This document shows positions 1-8,853 of a DNA stretch of 64,000 bases, in pieces. How positions within the stretch are numbered: position 1 is the stretch's first letter; every line of letters begins with the position of its first letter. Source of the DNA: Spirochaetota bacterium. Lineage in GTDB: Bacteria; Spirochaetota; UBA4802; UBA5550. Where the stretch lies: contig QKCL01000036.1 in NCBI GenBank assembly GCA_003246895.1, positions 1 through 64,000 on the forward strand, read 5' to 3'. Position numbers and translations under genes: made by a program. Below the pieces are notes generated by a model that was not told where the DNA came from, ran no database searches, and saw nothing but the letters and a program-made list of their open reading frames with translations.

Positions 1-457
1 CTTTTTCAACTGCCCATTTACCAACTTTGTCAGCAAATCCTGTTCTGAATAGAGCCTCTCCCATCATGAACATGAAAAGGAATATCAGTGTCCATTGGTT
101 GGCAAAGTCTTTAAATGCTACTGCCGGCTTTAGTATACCAAGAACAACAAGTGAAATTGGTACAAACATGGCTGTTGCAACCAGAGGAATTATCTCTGTA
201 AGGAAAAGAACAAAAGCAACTGCAATAACTCCTATTGACATGTAAGCTTTTTTCTCATCCACCTTTTTTTTAGGTGCTGCGGCTTCTTTTGTGTCAGCCT
301 TTTTTGCTTCAACTTTTGCAGCATCTTTTTTTGCTACATCTTTTTTCGCATCTTCTGCAGCATAAGCCTTAGTAGAAAAAGAATCTACTGAGGTGATAGT
401 GGCCATGCCACCAAATGCCAAAAACAGAGTGAGAAATAAAATCCCAAACTTTTTCAT
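1..457 (-). CDS. SLC13/DASS-type anion permease, 5' part only
   Basis: This gene runs off the left edge, so only the first 152 codons are visible. The start ATG at 457 follows a strong AGGAGG ribosome site about 9 bases upstream. The product begins with a signal-peptide-like segment (MKKFGILFLTLFLAFGG), then a lysine/alanine-rich stretch of about 35 residues with repeated AKK/EAKK words. A first membrane segment rich in V, A, L and F then leads into text typical of the SLC13/ArsB-NhaD ion-transporter superfamily (TEIIPL, ALFRTGFADKVGKW). Members move dicarboxylates, sulfate or other anions with sodium. A cleavable leader plus charged linker ahead of the permease is unusual. Substrate cannot be read from this fragment. 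Confidence 0.7.
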   Translation of the reverse strand, partial: MKKFGILFLTLFLAFGGMATITSVDSFSTKAYAAEDAKKDVAKKDAAKVEAKKADTKEAAAPKKKVDEKKAYMSIGVIAVAFVLFLTEIIPLVATAMFVPISLVVLGILKPAVAFKDFANQWTLIFLFMFMMGEALFRTGFADKVGKWAVEK

Positions 458-504
458 TAGAGCGAACCTCCTGTTAAATTTTTTTATTTATTACACGGGA
501 TGAA

Positions 505-517
505 ATTACCGCATAAC
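505..517 (-). repeat. 13-bp word, left copy of an inverted pair
   Basis: ATTACCGCATAAC on the plus strand, about 50 bases upstream of the permease start. Its exact reverse complement is at 692-704. The GTTATGCG core also occurs in both arms of the palindrome at 15964-15999. A regulator half-site is possible; this is inference. Confidence 0.4.
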
Positions 518-691
518 TTACAATTTAACGATGCGGAAATTTTAGCATATAAAATTTCACATTGTACCAAGGATAGCGAAGATAAACCATTTGTCAATAG
601 GTTCCGGTTTATGACCGACTTTTTTTTCCATTTTAGGTCAAATTTGCAGATCTGATTCATTTATCTGGCTGTTTGGCGTCATACTACAACT

Positions 692-704
692 GTTATGCGG
701 TAAT
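692..704 (+). repeat. 13-bp word, right copy of an inverted pair
   Basis: GTTATGCGGTAAT, exact reverse complement of 505-517. The match does not extend beyond 13 bases, so this does not look like the ends of a mobile element. Confidence 0.4.
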
Positions 705-986
705 AATACTATTTATGGAGTTTGGGAAAGTTTCAGGATCTGGTGTTTTATACAAAAAAACAGTTAAAACTGGCGCCGAAGCAGCCGGATGTATCCGTTA
801 TATGGTTAGGTGATGGTCTAAAAACTGACAATACTGTGACTTTTCGCGGTGAATTGTTTCATTCAGAAAGCAGAATATAGAATGGAATATGGAAAAAATT
901 CAGGTAATAGGCATGTATGCAGGGGTGAGTGCTGCGGAACGTTCCCGCTGTCAGTTAAAGTGATACCGAAGTGGGCGTTTTATTCA

Positions 987-1009
987 GCCGGGAACAGTAG
1001 ATGCCCGGC
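987..1009 (-). terminator. Hairpin downstream of serC
   Basis: GCCGGG at 987-992 pairs with CCCGGC at 1004-1009 across an 11-base loop, about 22 bases past the serC stop in the direction of transcription. No clear uridine run follows on the minus strand, so it is a weak terminator candidate. Confidence 0.3.
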
Positions 1010-1031
1010 CTCTTGCTACGGAATATTCCTG

Positions 1032-2114
1032 TTATTTGTTATGCGATTCAAATTCATTCATGAATTTAACCAGTTTTCTGACACCTTCAATGGGCATTGC
1101 ATTGTAGATGCTTGCTCTCATGCCTCCCACACTTTTGTGGCCGTTCAGAGAGGATAATCCGTTCTGTGTCGCTTCTGAAACAAATTTTTTGTCAAGATCA
1201 GCAGATCCTGTGGAAAATGTCACATTCATTATTGATCTGTATTTTTTTACTGCATGGCCCTTGAAAAGTGCTGAGTTATCAATGCAGCTGTAGAGAAGTT
1301 CAGCCTTATCTCTGTTCAGTTTCTCCATGGCTTCAACTCCTCCCAGATCCCTAAGCCACTGGAATACAAGACCTGCCATGTAGATTGAATATGTTGAGGG
1401 GGTATTGAAGAGCGATCCGTTTTCAATATGGGTTCTGTAATCGAGCATGGTTGGAATTCCGTCTGGGATTCTGTCAACCAGAGAGTTTTTTAAAATAACT
1501 ATTGTGACACCAGCGGGGCCGATGTTTTTCTGTGCACCTGCAAAAATTATATCGTAATCTGTGACTTTTATTTTTTCGGAGAGTATGGATGAAGACATGT
1601 CTGCAACAAGAGGAACTTTTATATTTGAAGGTATCTCAACGTATTTTGTCCCGTATATTGTGTTGTTATGGCAGATGTGAATGTAGTCAGCGTCGTCATT
1701 GAAGTCAATTCCGGAAATTTCAGGAATGTAGGAGAAAACTGTGTCTTCAGAACTGGCAACTTTACGGAATGATCCGAGTTTTTCCAGCTCCTTCATTGCT
1801 TTGTCTGTCCATGTGCCTGTGTGTATAATATCGCATGTCCTGTTTATTGTCATGAAATTCATCGGTATCATGGAGAACTGAAGGGAAGCTCCCCCCTGAA
1901 GAAAAAGAACATGGTAATTGTCAGGTATGCCCATGAGAAAACGGAGATCCTCTTCAGCCCTGTCTATGATATCCTGAAAATGGGATGATCTGTGGCTCAT
2001 CTCCATGACAGACATTCCTGAGTCCCTGTATTCAAAGAGCTCCTCAGAAGCCTTTTTTAGAACCTCTTCAGGAAGCACTGCCGGGCCGGCTGAAAAATTG
2101 TATACTCTGGACAT
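1032..2114 (-). CDS. serC: Phosphoserine aminotransferase
   Basis: Converts 3-phosphohydroxypyruvate plus glutamate to phosphoserine, the second step of serine synthesis; the same family also acts in pyridoxal phosphate synthesis. The 360-residue product has normal family length and starts with the typical NFSAGPAVLP motif. Other family text includes MSHRS near 39-43, FLQGGAS near 71-77, and FAGAQKNIGPAG around 191-202, where Lys196 is the expected PLP-binding lysine. The ATG at 2114 is preceded by GAGGTAAC. It is transcribed away from the DUF1015 gene at 2323; those two families often neighbour each other in bacteria. Neither serA nor serB is visible nearby. Confidence 0.95.
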   Translation of the reverse strand: MSRVYNFSAGPAVLPEEVLKKASEELFEYRDSGMSVMEMSHRSSHFQDIIDRAEEDLRFLMGIPDNYHVLFLQGGASLQFSMIPMNFMTINRTCDIIHTGTWTDKAMKELEKLGSFRKVASSEDTVFSYIPEISGIDFNDDADYIHICHNNTIYGTKYVEIPSNIKVPLVADMSSSILSEKIKVTDYDIIFAGAQKNIGPAGVTIVILKNSLVDRIPDGIPTMLDYRTHIENGSLFNTPSTYSIYMAGLVFQWLRDLGGVEAMEKLNRDKAELLYSCIDNSALFKGHAVKKYRSIMNVTFSTGSADLDKKFVSEATQNGLSSLNGHKSVGGMRASIYNAMPIEGVRKLVKFMNEFESHNK

Positions 2115-2322
2115 GATGTTACCTCATTAGTATGTGTTTTAAGAGATATCCGGAATCTACATGTGTGCCGGTATTAACTTTAAAACTAATCATATAAACA
2201 TTTCATATAGTCTTCCGGTCAGTGCGGGTGTCAAGCTTTAATGGATTAATTTATACTTGAAATAAAATTCACTGCATATTTACTGACTCCATTAAAATAA
2301 TTTACCGGAGAATTTGGCTGAT

Positions 2323-3555
2323 ATGGCAAAAATTAAACCGTTCATGGCACTCAGACCCGACAGCAGGTTTTCGAAAGATGTGGCTGAGCTGCCCTACGAT
2401 GTTGTTTCATATGAAGAAGTGATGGATATAGCCGGGGATAACCCTCTGAGTTTCTACCATATTACCAGACCCGAAATGGATCTGGACAGTTCAGTTGATC
2501 CGTATTCAGAGGAAGTCTATAAAAAGGGGAGAGAGAACCTTGACCGGTTCAGGTCTGACGGGACACTCATTCAGGATGAAAAATCCTGTTACTATCTCTA
2601 CACACAGATAATGGACGGCAGGCCCCAGACAGGGATCGTTGTTGCCGTGAGCGTTGATGACTATATCGGGAACGTAATAAAAAAACATGAACTTACCCGC
2701 GAGGATAAGGAGAATGACAGAACCAGACACCTGGATATACTGAATGCTAATACGGGCCCGGTTTTTATGATATATCGTGAATCCGATGAGAAGAAGTCCC
2801 TCATGACAAAAGCCATGGAGGCATCACCGGTATTTGACTTTACAGCACGTGACGGTATCAGGCACATAGGCAGGGTAATTGAAGATCCTGAACTCATAGA
2901 AAAAATTACAGACTCCTTCAGGGATGATGAACTCTATATTGCTGACGGTCACCACAGGGCGGCTTCAGCTGCAAGGGTTGGGGTTCTCAGAAGGGAGAGC
3001 AACAGTGCATATACCGGAGAGGAGGAATTCAATTCATTTCTTACTGTCATGTTCCCTCATGATCAGCTCAAGATTCTTTCATATAACAGGGTAGTGCGTG
3101 ACCTTAACGGCATGTCAGCGGATGATTTTATGAAGACCCTTGAAAAGAATTTCAGTGTTGTCCGGAACGGCAGAAAAATACCTGAACAGGTTCACGACTT
3201 TTCCATGTATATTGGAGGAGAGTGGTACACTGTGAGTCCGAAATTTGAAATACCTTCAGACCCGGTTGAGGGGCTTGATGTTACGATAATTCAGAAGAAT
3301 CTGCTTGACCCTGTCCTCGGAATTGCAGATCCGAGAAAGGACAAGAGAATCGATTTTGTGGGCGGAATAAGGGGAACTTCAGAACTTGAGAAACTTGTTG
3401 ATTCCGGAAAGTACGCCGTTGCATTCTATATGTTCCCTACCGGTGTAGGCCAGCTCATAGATGTTTCGGATTCCGGCAAGATAATGCCGCCTAAATCAAC
3501 ATGGTTTGAGCCCAAACTCAGGAGTGGACTTTTTGTTCACCTTCTTGATGATTAG
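2323..3555 (+). CDS. DUF1015 family protein, possibly serine-linked
   Basis: A 410-residue protein of the DUF1015 family (PF06245), full length. The N-terminus MAKIKPFMALRP and the conserved blocks near 121-137 (KHELT...DRTRHL) and 207-212 (ADGHHR) mark the family. I chose ATG 2323 because it begins exactly at the family N-terminus; an in-frame TTG at 2314 is the alternative, and the GGAG at 2307-2310 fits neither start perfectly. The function is not established to my knowledge. The DGHHR block resembles the DGxxR motif of ParB/Srx-fold phosphotransferases such as ADP-dependent serine kinase, and the gene is divergent from serC, so a role in serine/phosphoserine metabolism is a reasonable guess only. 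A good terminator follows. Confidence 0.85.
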   Translation: MAKIKPFMALRPDSRFSKDVAELPYDVVSYEEVMDIAGDNPLSFYHITRPEMDLDSSVDPYSEEVYKKGRENLDRFRSDGTLIQDEKSCYYLYTQIMDGRPQTGIVVAVSVDDYIGNVIKKHELTREDKENDRTRHLDILNANTGPVFMIYRESDEKKSLMTKAMEASPVFDFTARDGIRHIGRVIEDPELIEKITDSFRDDELYIADGHHRAASAARVGVLRRESNSAYTGEEEFNSFLTVMFPHDQLKILSYNRVVRDLNGMSADDFMKTLEKNFSVVRNGRKIPEQVHDFSMYIGGEWYTVSPKFEIPSDPVEGLDVTIIQKNLLDPVLGIADPRKDKRIDFVGGIRGTSELEKLVDSGKYAVAFYMFPTGVGQLIDVSDSGKIMPPKSTWFEPKLRSGLFVHLLDD

Positions 3556-3586
3556 GATATAACTTATATATAATAGTAATAGTATT

Positions 3587-3613
3587 AGGCTGCCCTTAAT
3601 GGCAGCCTTTTTT
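3587..3613 (+). terminator. Rho-independent terminator after the DUF1015 gene
   Basis: AGGCTGCC at 3587-3594 pairs perfectly with GGCAGCCT at 3601-3608 across a 6-base loop, and a run of T follows immediately. It lies 32 bases past the stop codon. Confidence 0.85.
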
Positions 3614-3674
3614 ATTTCTTGAGATGGTATTTATACCTCATTTGTCTGAAATTTCAGTAATGATAAACCTGATA

Positions 3675-4652
3675 TTATTTCTTCCATCTTGACTCTTTCC
3701 ATTCCGCATGTTTTTCCCTGTCAAGAAAAGTCCACGCTATGATGCGGCTGACTTTGTTTCCCTGTGACATGTTTATTGTTTTTACATCCCGGGCCTTTAC
3801 TTTTTTGAGTGTTTTATAGAGGCCTGTAAGAGTATTCTTCCTGGAAACAAGGGATGTGAACCAGAGGCACTGGCCGGCAAAGAACTGGCTTTCCTTTACC
3901 ATGCTGCTGACAAATGATTCCTCTCCTCCCGGGTAGCAGAGCTCATTGGGCTGGCCGCCGAAATTCAGGACCGGTGTATCTGTTCTCGCAAGTTTCAGGT
4001 TTTCCCGTTTGCGCATGGTTCCGGCAGCTGCATTTTCAAGTGAAGCGTGAAATGGAGGGTTGCACATTGTCACATCGAAAAGGTCATCCTTCCCGATTAC
4101 TCCCCGGAAAAAGTGACGGGAGTTCTTCTGGATCTCCACCTTCACAAGCTCTTTCAGTGAAGTGTTGTTATTTATTATATTTTTTGATGAACTGATTGAT
4201 ATGGGGTCAATATCAGTGCCGGTAAAGCGCCAGCCGTATGTCATGCTTCCGATTATCGGGTAAATACAGTTTGCACCCACGCCTATATCAAGCACAGAGA
4301 CGCAGTTCCCTTCTGGAACAATTCCGTCATTGGATCGGCTCAAAAGGTCTGCAATATTGTGTATATAGTCAGCCCTTCCCGGAACAGGGGGGCATAAATA
4401 ATTATCCGGAATATCCCACCAGTCAATATTGTAAAATTTTTTCAGGATCGCCCTGTTGAGCATTTTTACAGCTTCGGGATCGGCAAAATTTATTGAGTCA
4501 TTTCCGAATCGGTTGGCGGAGACAAATGGTTTGAGTTCCGGAGTGACTTCTATGAGTTCTTCAAAGTTGTAGCGGAAGCGGTGAAGATTTCTCGGGTGAA
4601 GCCCCGATTTTGACTTTTCTGTTTTTTCAGCTGCTTCAGTTTCTTTTTTCAT
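3675..4652 (-). CDS. rlmF: 23S rRNA adenine-1618 N6-methyltransferase
   Basis: 325 residues, matching the RlmF/YbiN family (related to eukaryotic METTL16) along its length. Features: the basic N-terminal block KSGLHPRNLHRFRYNFEELI, the SAM-binding region VLDIGVGANCIYPIIG, and the catalytic motif NPPF in TMCNPPFHAS, which defines amino-group adenine methyltransferases. It transfers a methyl group from SAM to A1618 of 23S rRNA. The first 15 residues (K/E/T-rich) look like a short added tail. The ATG at 4652 has GGAG 11 bases upstream. It converges with the DUF1015 gene and appears monocistronic. Confidence 0.92.
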   Translation of the reverse strand: MKKETEAAEKTEKSKSGLHPRNLHRFRYNFEELIEVTPELKPFVSANRFGNDSINFADPEAVKMLNRAILKKFYNIDWWDIPDNYLCPPVPGRADYIHNIADLLSRSNDGIVPEGNCVSVLDIGVGANCIYPIIGSMTYGWRFTGTDIDPISISSSKNIINNNTSLKELVKVEIQKNSRHFFRGVIGKDDLFDVTMCNPPFHASLENAAAGTMRKRENLKLARTDTPVLNFGGQPNELCYPGGEESFVSSMVKESQFFAGQCLWFTSLVSRKNTLTGLYKTLKKVKARDVKTINMSQGNKVSRIIAWTFLDREKHAEWKESRWKK

Positions 4653-5010
4653 TATACTTTTGTCTCCTGCATGACCGATTTATATCTGCCATGGAAAATG
4701 CTGTTTCTAAATATTTTTATGCCATAAAACATATGCTATCCCGAAAAGACAGCATATTTTATGTGCCGGATACAGTGAAGGGTTTATTTGTGTTAAAGGG
4801 CATCAATGGCTTATTTAACATTCACTGATTCAATATCCACCGCATCCACCCGGCGGTACACAGGGGCCGGTATCCTGCATTGTCTGCATGGTGTTTTAAT
4901 CAATATATGTTTTCGTCTCCATAGTTTCCATGAAAAATATTACTGAAAGATCAGAAGGATTTATTGAATGGGGATCAGGTATTATTTATCCTTATGTAAC
5001 AGGATTAGCT
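4653..5010. other. Divergent intergenic region
   Basis: About 360 bases between rlmF (leftward) and the barrel gene (rightward). An inverted repeat ATATGCT (4731-4737)/AGCATAT (4751-4757) with a short T-run on its right could be a weak plus-strand terminator. I see no gene and no clear near-consensus promoter. An in-frame ATG at 4930 would extend the next gene but lacks a ribosome site and would put the signal peptide at an internal position. Confidence 0.4.
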
Positions 5011-5961
5011 ATGAAGCTAAAAAAATATATAATAATACTGAATATGGTATGGGCTGTTCTCATGCCGCTGCATCAGGCGGGAGCAGTTGTGTATCCTGAC
5101 CGTGGAATTCTCCTTAATCCTCTTCAGACAACAAGGCAGACCGATGATTGCGGTCTTTTCACTATGACAGGTGGCTGGGGTGAAATTGATAAAAAGATGG
5201 CTGAGAATACTGATGACCAGCATAACTGGAGTGTAAAACTTGGAGCTGCACTTGAGCTTTTCAGATACCGGAACAGTTTCAGTTTCACAGCTTCAAGTGA
5301 TATCGAACTTGTGGCAAATGACCAGAGTGAAATGAAGTTCAATCCAAGGTCCTTCTTCTGGCAGGAATCTTTCATGGGATCATTTTCAGGGGGCCCAATT
5401 TATTATCAGACAGGTTATGTTCACAGGTGCAAGCATGATATAGACAATATAGAAGTTCAGGATAAAACCGGTGAAAAAAGGCAGGCCGTCTTTATCTACG
5501 ACAGTATATTTCTGCGTGTCATAACAAAAGAATTCAGAATTTTAAATTCTGTAAATTTCCCTTTCGTTTCCAGATTTTATATAAGGGATGATTATTTTGT
5601 CCTCAGGGATGACTCGCGAATATATGAATACCCGGCAGATGAAAAGTACAGCATAGAAAACCTCATAAATACCGTTCAGGCTGGAGTAAACATCGATATA
5701 ATCAGGGCAAAAAACTTCGATATCTACACGCGCCTGCAATATAAGATATCTTTTTTTTCTGAAAATGTGAATGGTGATAGTGCCGGTTACAGAAATGATT
5801 ATTTTGCGGAGTGCGGTATAAGGCTCAAGGGGGAGCAAGGGGTAATGCAGTTTTTCCTGAATTATGAGTATATTGATTATACCATGATCAATCCATTTAA
5901 TGAAAAGACCAGGGTTCTCTATTTCGGAATACGAACAGGAGACAGGCGCATGTATAATTGA
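5011..5961 (+). CDS. Predicted outer-membrane beta-barrel protein, DUF1207-like
   Basis: A 316-residue protein of unknown function. Starting at ATG 5011 gives a clean signal peptide (MKLKKYIIILNMVWAVLMPLHQAGA) behind an AGGATT ribosome-site-like sequence. The mature part has alternating hydrophobic and polar residues and many aromatic ends typical of beta strands. The region around YYQTGYVHRCKHDID recalls the Y-R-H-x-SSHLGDE-like stretch of DUF1207 proteins, and the C-terminus (RVLYFGIRTGDRRMYN) looks like a last barrel strand. Membership of DUF1207 is tentative. It stands alone between rlmF and the antiporter gene. An envelope channel or structural protein is the likely role, but I cannot name a substrate. 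Confidence 0.6.
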   Translation: MKLKKYIIILNMVWAVLMPLHQAGAVVYPDRGILLNPLQTTRQTDDCGLFTMTGGWGEIDKKMAENTDDQHNWSVKLGAALELFRYRNSFSFTASSDIELVANDQSEMKFNPRSFFWQESFMGSFSGGPIYYQTGYVHRCKHDIDNIEVQDKTGEKRQAVFIYDSIFLRVITKEFRILNSVNFPFVSRFYIRDDYFVLRDDSRIYEYPADEKYSIENLINTVQAGVNIDIIRAKNFDIYTRLQYKISFFSENVNGDSAGYRNDYFAECGIRLKGEQGVMQFFLNYEYIDYTMINPFNEKTRVLYFGIRTGDRRMYN

Positions 5962-6072
5962 TGCAGGGATCTTGAGTCAGTTTCCGGAATTGAAGACACT
6001 TTTTTGAATTTTTCCGCATTGGGTCAATATCTTCTATATTAAGGATATGTTTTTGTTTATAATGGGGGGAGA

Positions 6073-8166
6073 ATGACCCATCGAATGATGATGCTTGTCA
6101 TCCAGTTCGGCATAATCATATTTTTTGCCAGACTGGCAGGGATGGCTTTTTCAAAGGCAAAACTGCCCGGAGTACTTGGAGAACTCTTTGCGGGCATGCT
6201 TCTTGGGGCATATGCCCTGGGTCAGTTTCCTGTCCCCGGATTTCCCCATGGACTCTTTCCCCTGCATAATGGAGAGCCGGTTTCTCCGGAACTGTATGGA
6301 CTGGCAACTATTGCATCCATAGTGCTGCTTTTTAATGTGGGGCTTGAAACAGACCTGAAAATGCTGTTTCGCTACTTTTTTGCCGGCACGCTTGTTGGAG
6401 TCGGCGGGGTTATTGCATCTGTTGTTTCGGGTGTTTTTACGGGATTCTGGTTTTCGGGATTACTGGGAATGTCGCCGGTATCGGTTTTTGACCCTGTATG
6501 TCTTTTTTTAGGAATATCTTCAGCTGCAACATCTGTGGGCATTACGGCACGGATATTATCTGAAAAACGAAAACTGGATTCTCCTGAGGGCGTCACCATT
6601 TTGTCCGCCGCAGTTATCGATGATGTCATTGGAATAATACTGCTGGCTGTTGTGAGCGGAATGGTAGCTTCAACCCATGGTAAAAACGGCACACTGGACT
6701 GGGCACATATCGGACTCATCGGCATAAAAGCCGTCTCTGTGTGGCTGGCGGCAATGGTTGCCGGCATCTGGGCTGCCAGAAAAATTGCATTTCTTCTGAA
6801 AATGTTCGGGGGACGTACAAGTATTGCTGTAATGGCCTTTGGACTGGCATTGATACTGTCGGGACTGTTTGAGGAAGCAGGACTTGCAATGATTATCGGC
6901 GCCTATGTAATGGGGTTGTCATTGTCACGGTCTGACATTGTCCATGTGATCAGGGAACGAATGCACGCTATATACGTACTGCTGGTGCCTGTGTTTTTTT
7001 TCGTCACAGGCATGTTTATTAATATGAAGGCTGTTGCTGATCTTCAGGTGCTGCTGTTTGCTGGAATTTATACTGCCGTGGCATTTTCGGCAAAAGTCTT
7101 GGGCTGCGGATTGCCGGCTTTGGCAGCAAAATTCAATTTAATCGGTGCTTCACGAGTAGGGCTGGGCATGGTGCCGCGTGGAGAGGTTGGTCTTATTATT
7201 GCAACACTTGGTATGGCTGCCGGTATTCTCAACGACAGGCTCTTCGCGGCAGTCATTATCATGCTGGTGGTCAATACTGTTGTGGCGCCTTTGGGACTGG
7301 TAAAACTTTTTGAGAATGAAAGATCCGGTGTTGCAGACAGTGTCGGGGAACGGAGTGATACCACCGAGCTTCGCTTTAATTTCAGCACTTATGCGCTGGT
7401 GGAACTGTTTCTGGCAAAACTGACCGAAGTATTTGATGAAGACGGTTTTTTTACACATTTGCTCAGTCATGGAGATCAGCTTTATCAGGCGCGAAAAGAA
7501 AACCAGGTTATAGAATATCAAAGAACAGGAAATACTGCCAGGGTTGTGTTTAGAGAGGAAAATATTCCTCTTGTTCATGCGGCGGTTCTGGACGCGGTGG
7601 CGTCGGTGGAGCTGGCGGTGAAGGAATTAAAAAGTCCGCTGTGCGATACGGAACTGCATCAGACGCTGACTACGGAAGCACATAGTCCGGGATATACCGG
7701 TACCCATGCCATAGCGCAGGTGCTTAAACCACACATGGTTAAAACCGGTCTGCATGGAACATCAAAAAGTGAAGTTCTTCGCGAATTGCTGATGTTTCTT
7801 TGTGACTCAGGCCAGCTGCCGCGGCGTAATTTTGATGAGGTGCTTGACGAGATTCTGACCCGGGAAGGGGTCATGTCCACGGGGTTTGCCGGAGGGCTGG
7901 CCATACCACATGCCAGGGTGAACAGCATCGACAGTCTGATATCCGTTGTCGGAATATATCCACATGGTATCGATTTTGACGCAATGGACGGGAATCTATC
8001 ATATGTGTTTGTGCTGGTTCTGTCACCGGAATCACACCCGACCCCTCATCTTGAATTCATCGCGGAAGTGGCTGGAGTTTTTCAGCGTTATGGCCTTGAA
8101 CAGTTTTTAGGGGCAAGGGATTCAGACGCAGTTTATGAAATGCTGATGAATAAATCGAATAGGTGA
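6073..8166 (+). CDS. CPA2 cation/proton antiporter fused to a PTS EIIA domain
   Basis: A 697-residue fusion. Residues about 1-410 form the Na+/H+ exchanger domain of the CPA2 (KefB/GerN-like) type, with some 12 membrane segments and the motif LPGVLGELFAGMLLG in the first helices. A connecting region (about 420-540) is less conserved. Residues about 545-695 are a fructose/mannitol-type EIIA domain (PTS_EIIA_2); His613 in GLAIPHARV is the expected phosphorylated histidine. This suggests ion exchange controlled by phosphoenolpyruvate-dependent phosphorylation. No HPr or enzyme I is in the window. The start ATG 6073 closely follows a GGGGGAG run; ATG 6085 is an alternative. Arginine codons of the CGN type are more frequent here than in most neighbours. 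Confidence 0.88.
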   Translation: MTHRMMMLVIQFGIIIFFARLAGMAFSKAKLPGVLGELFAGMLLGAYALGQFPVPGFPHGLFPLHNGEPVSPELYGLATIASIVLLFNVGLETDLKMLFRYFFAGTLVGVGGVIASVVSGVFTGFWFSGLLGMSPVSVFDPVCLFLGISSAATSVGITARILSEKRKLDSPEGVTILSAAVIDDVIGIILLAVVSGMVASTHGKNGTLDWAHIGLIGIKAVSVWLAAMVAGIWAARKIAFLLKMFGGRTSIAVMAFGLALILSGLFEEAGLAMIIGAYVMGLSLSRSDIVHVIRERMHAIYVLLVPVFFFVTGMFINMKAVADLQVLLFAGIYTAVAFSAKVLGCGLPALAAKFNLIGASRVGLGMVPRGEVGLIIATLGMAAGILNDRLFAAVIIMLVVNTVVAPLGLVKLFENERSGVADSVGERSDTTELRFNFSTYALVELFLAKLTEVFDEDGFFTHLLSHGDQLYQARKENQVIEYQRTGNTARVVFREENIPLVHAAVLDAVASVELAVKELKSPLCDTELHQTLTTEAHSPGYTGTHAIAQVLKPHMVKTGLHGTSKSEVLRELLMFLCDSGQLPRRNFDEVLDEILTREGVMSTGFAGGLAIPHARVNSIDSLISVVGIYPHGIDFDAMDGNLSYVFVLVLSPESHPTPHLEFIAEVAGVFQRYGLEQFLGARDSDAVYEMLMNKSNR

Positions 8167-8301
8167 ATGATAAAATTTGAAAAAAGATGAAGATAACAGT
8201 ATGTTCCTTGTGTCCAGCAGTAAACAGGGTTATCCCCGGGTGTAGTATTAACAGCCAGGGGAGGATTTTTATAATTATGCTGTGTCTGAAAGAGGCATGA
8301 C

Positions 8302-8853
8302 GTGAGTGAATATCCATGTAAATTCCTGGTGTTTTTTTTAAGAAAAAGGCCTGCTCTATTGTACACCCTGGCTGCAGTGGTTGTTTTAATTATGGATTAC
8401 CTCACTGGACGAATTATCCGTTTTCCAATTGCATATGCATTGCCCGTTGTAATAGCAGCATGGATTGGCTCAAAATATGCTTCATACTGTTTGGCCGTGA
8501 TACTGCCGTTATCCAGGGTTCTGTTTCATTTTTTATGGCACGAAACGGATCTGCTTCCTGTCGCAGTACTTAATGCAATGATTGCAGTTTTGGCTCTGCT
8601 TTTATATGCCTATCTTGTTCAACGGGTTTCACGGCAAAAAAAATTGTTAAGTAAAAGGGTCAATCTGCTGGAGGGAATCTTGCCGGTATGCGCGTCACGT
8701 AAGCGTATTCGTACCGAAAAGGGGAACTATGAGCAGATTGAAAAATACATTGCTGAACACACTGGAGTATCTTTTAGCCACGGGTTATGTCCGGAATGTT
8801 TCAAAAAACTTTATCCTGAATATTATAAGGATGATGACAGCACTCAATCTTAA
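8302..8853 (+). CDS. Membrane protein with Cys-containing sensory-type C-terminal tail
   Basis: 183 residues starting at GTG 8302, with AGAGG seven bases upstream. About four hydrophobic segments (residues roughly 15-110) resemble small membrane modules of signalling proteins. Residues about 125-180 match a tail common at the end of PAS, receiver and membrane sensor proteins: LPVCAS..KRIR, then YIAEHTGVSFSHGLCPEC and KKLYPEYY. In the usual form the first block reads CASCKKIR and gives a CxxC; here the second cysteine is Arg (CASRKRIR), so only one of the two cysteine pairs is intact. Its stop overlaps the stop of the convergent GGDEF gene by four bases. Function unknown; no output domain is present. 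Confidence 0.7.
   Translation: MSEYPCKFLVFFLRKRPALLYTLAAVVVLIMDYLTGRIIRFPIAYALPVVIAAWIGSKYASYCLAVILPLSRVLFHFLWHETDLLPVAVLNAMIAVLALLLYAYLVQRVSRQKKLLSKRVNLLEGILPVCASRKRIRTEKGNYEQIEKYIAEHTGVSFSHGLCPECFKKLYPEYYKDDDSTQS

Larger units (their letters stand above)
458..1031. other. Intergenic region between two minus-strand genes
   Basis: About 570 bases without a convincing gene. It should hold the promoter of the permease on the minus strand. A 13-base word, ATTACCGCATAAC, lies at 505-517 and its exact reverse complement at 692-704, in divergent orientation. A GC-rich hairpin lies at 987-1009 just beyond the serC stop. A short plus-strand frame at 849-1157 runs into serC and has no ribosome site or recognisable product; I do not call it. 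Confidence 0.5.

Noticed and set aside
849-1157. Plus-strand frame of 102 codons overlapping the serC end
   Set aside because: No ribosome site, no recognisable protein, and it runs 126 bases into serC in antisense.
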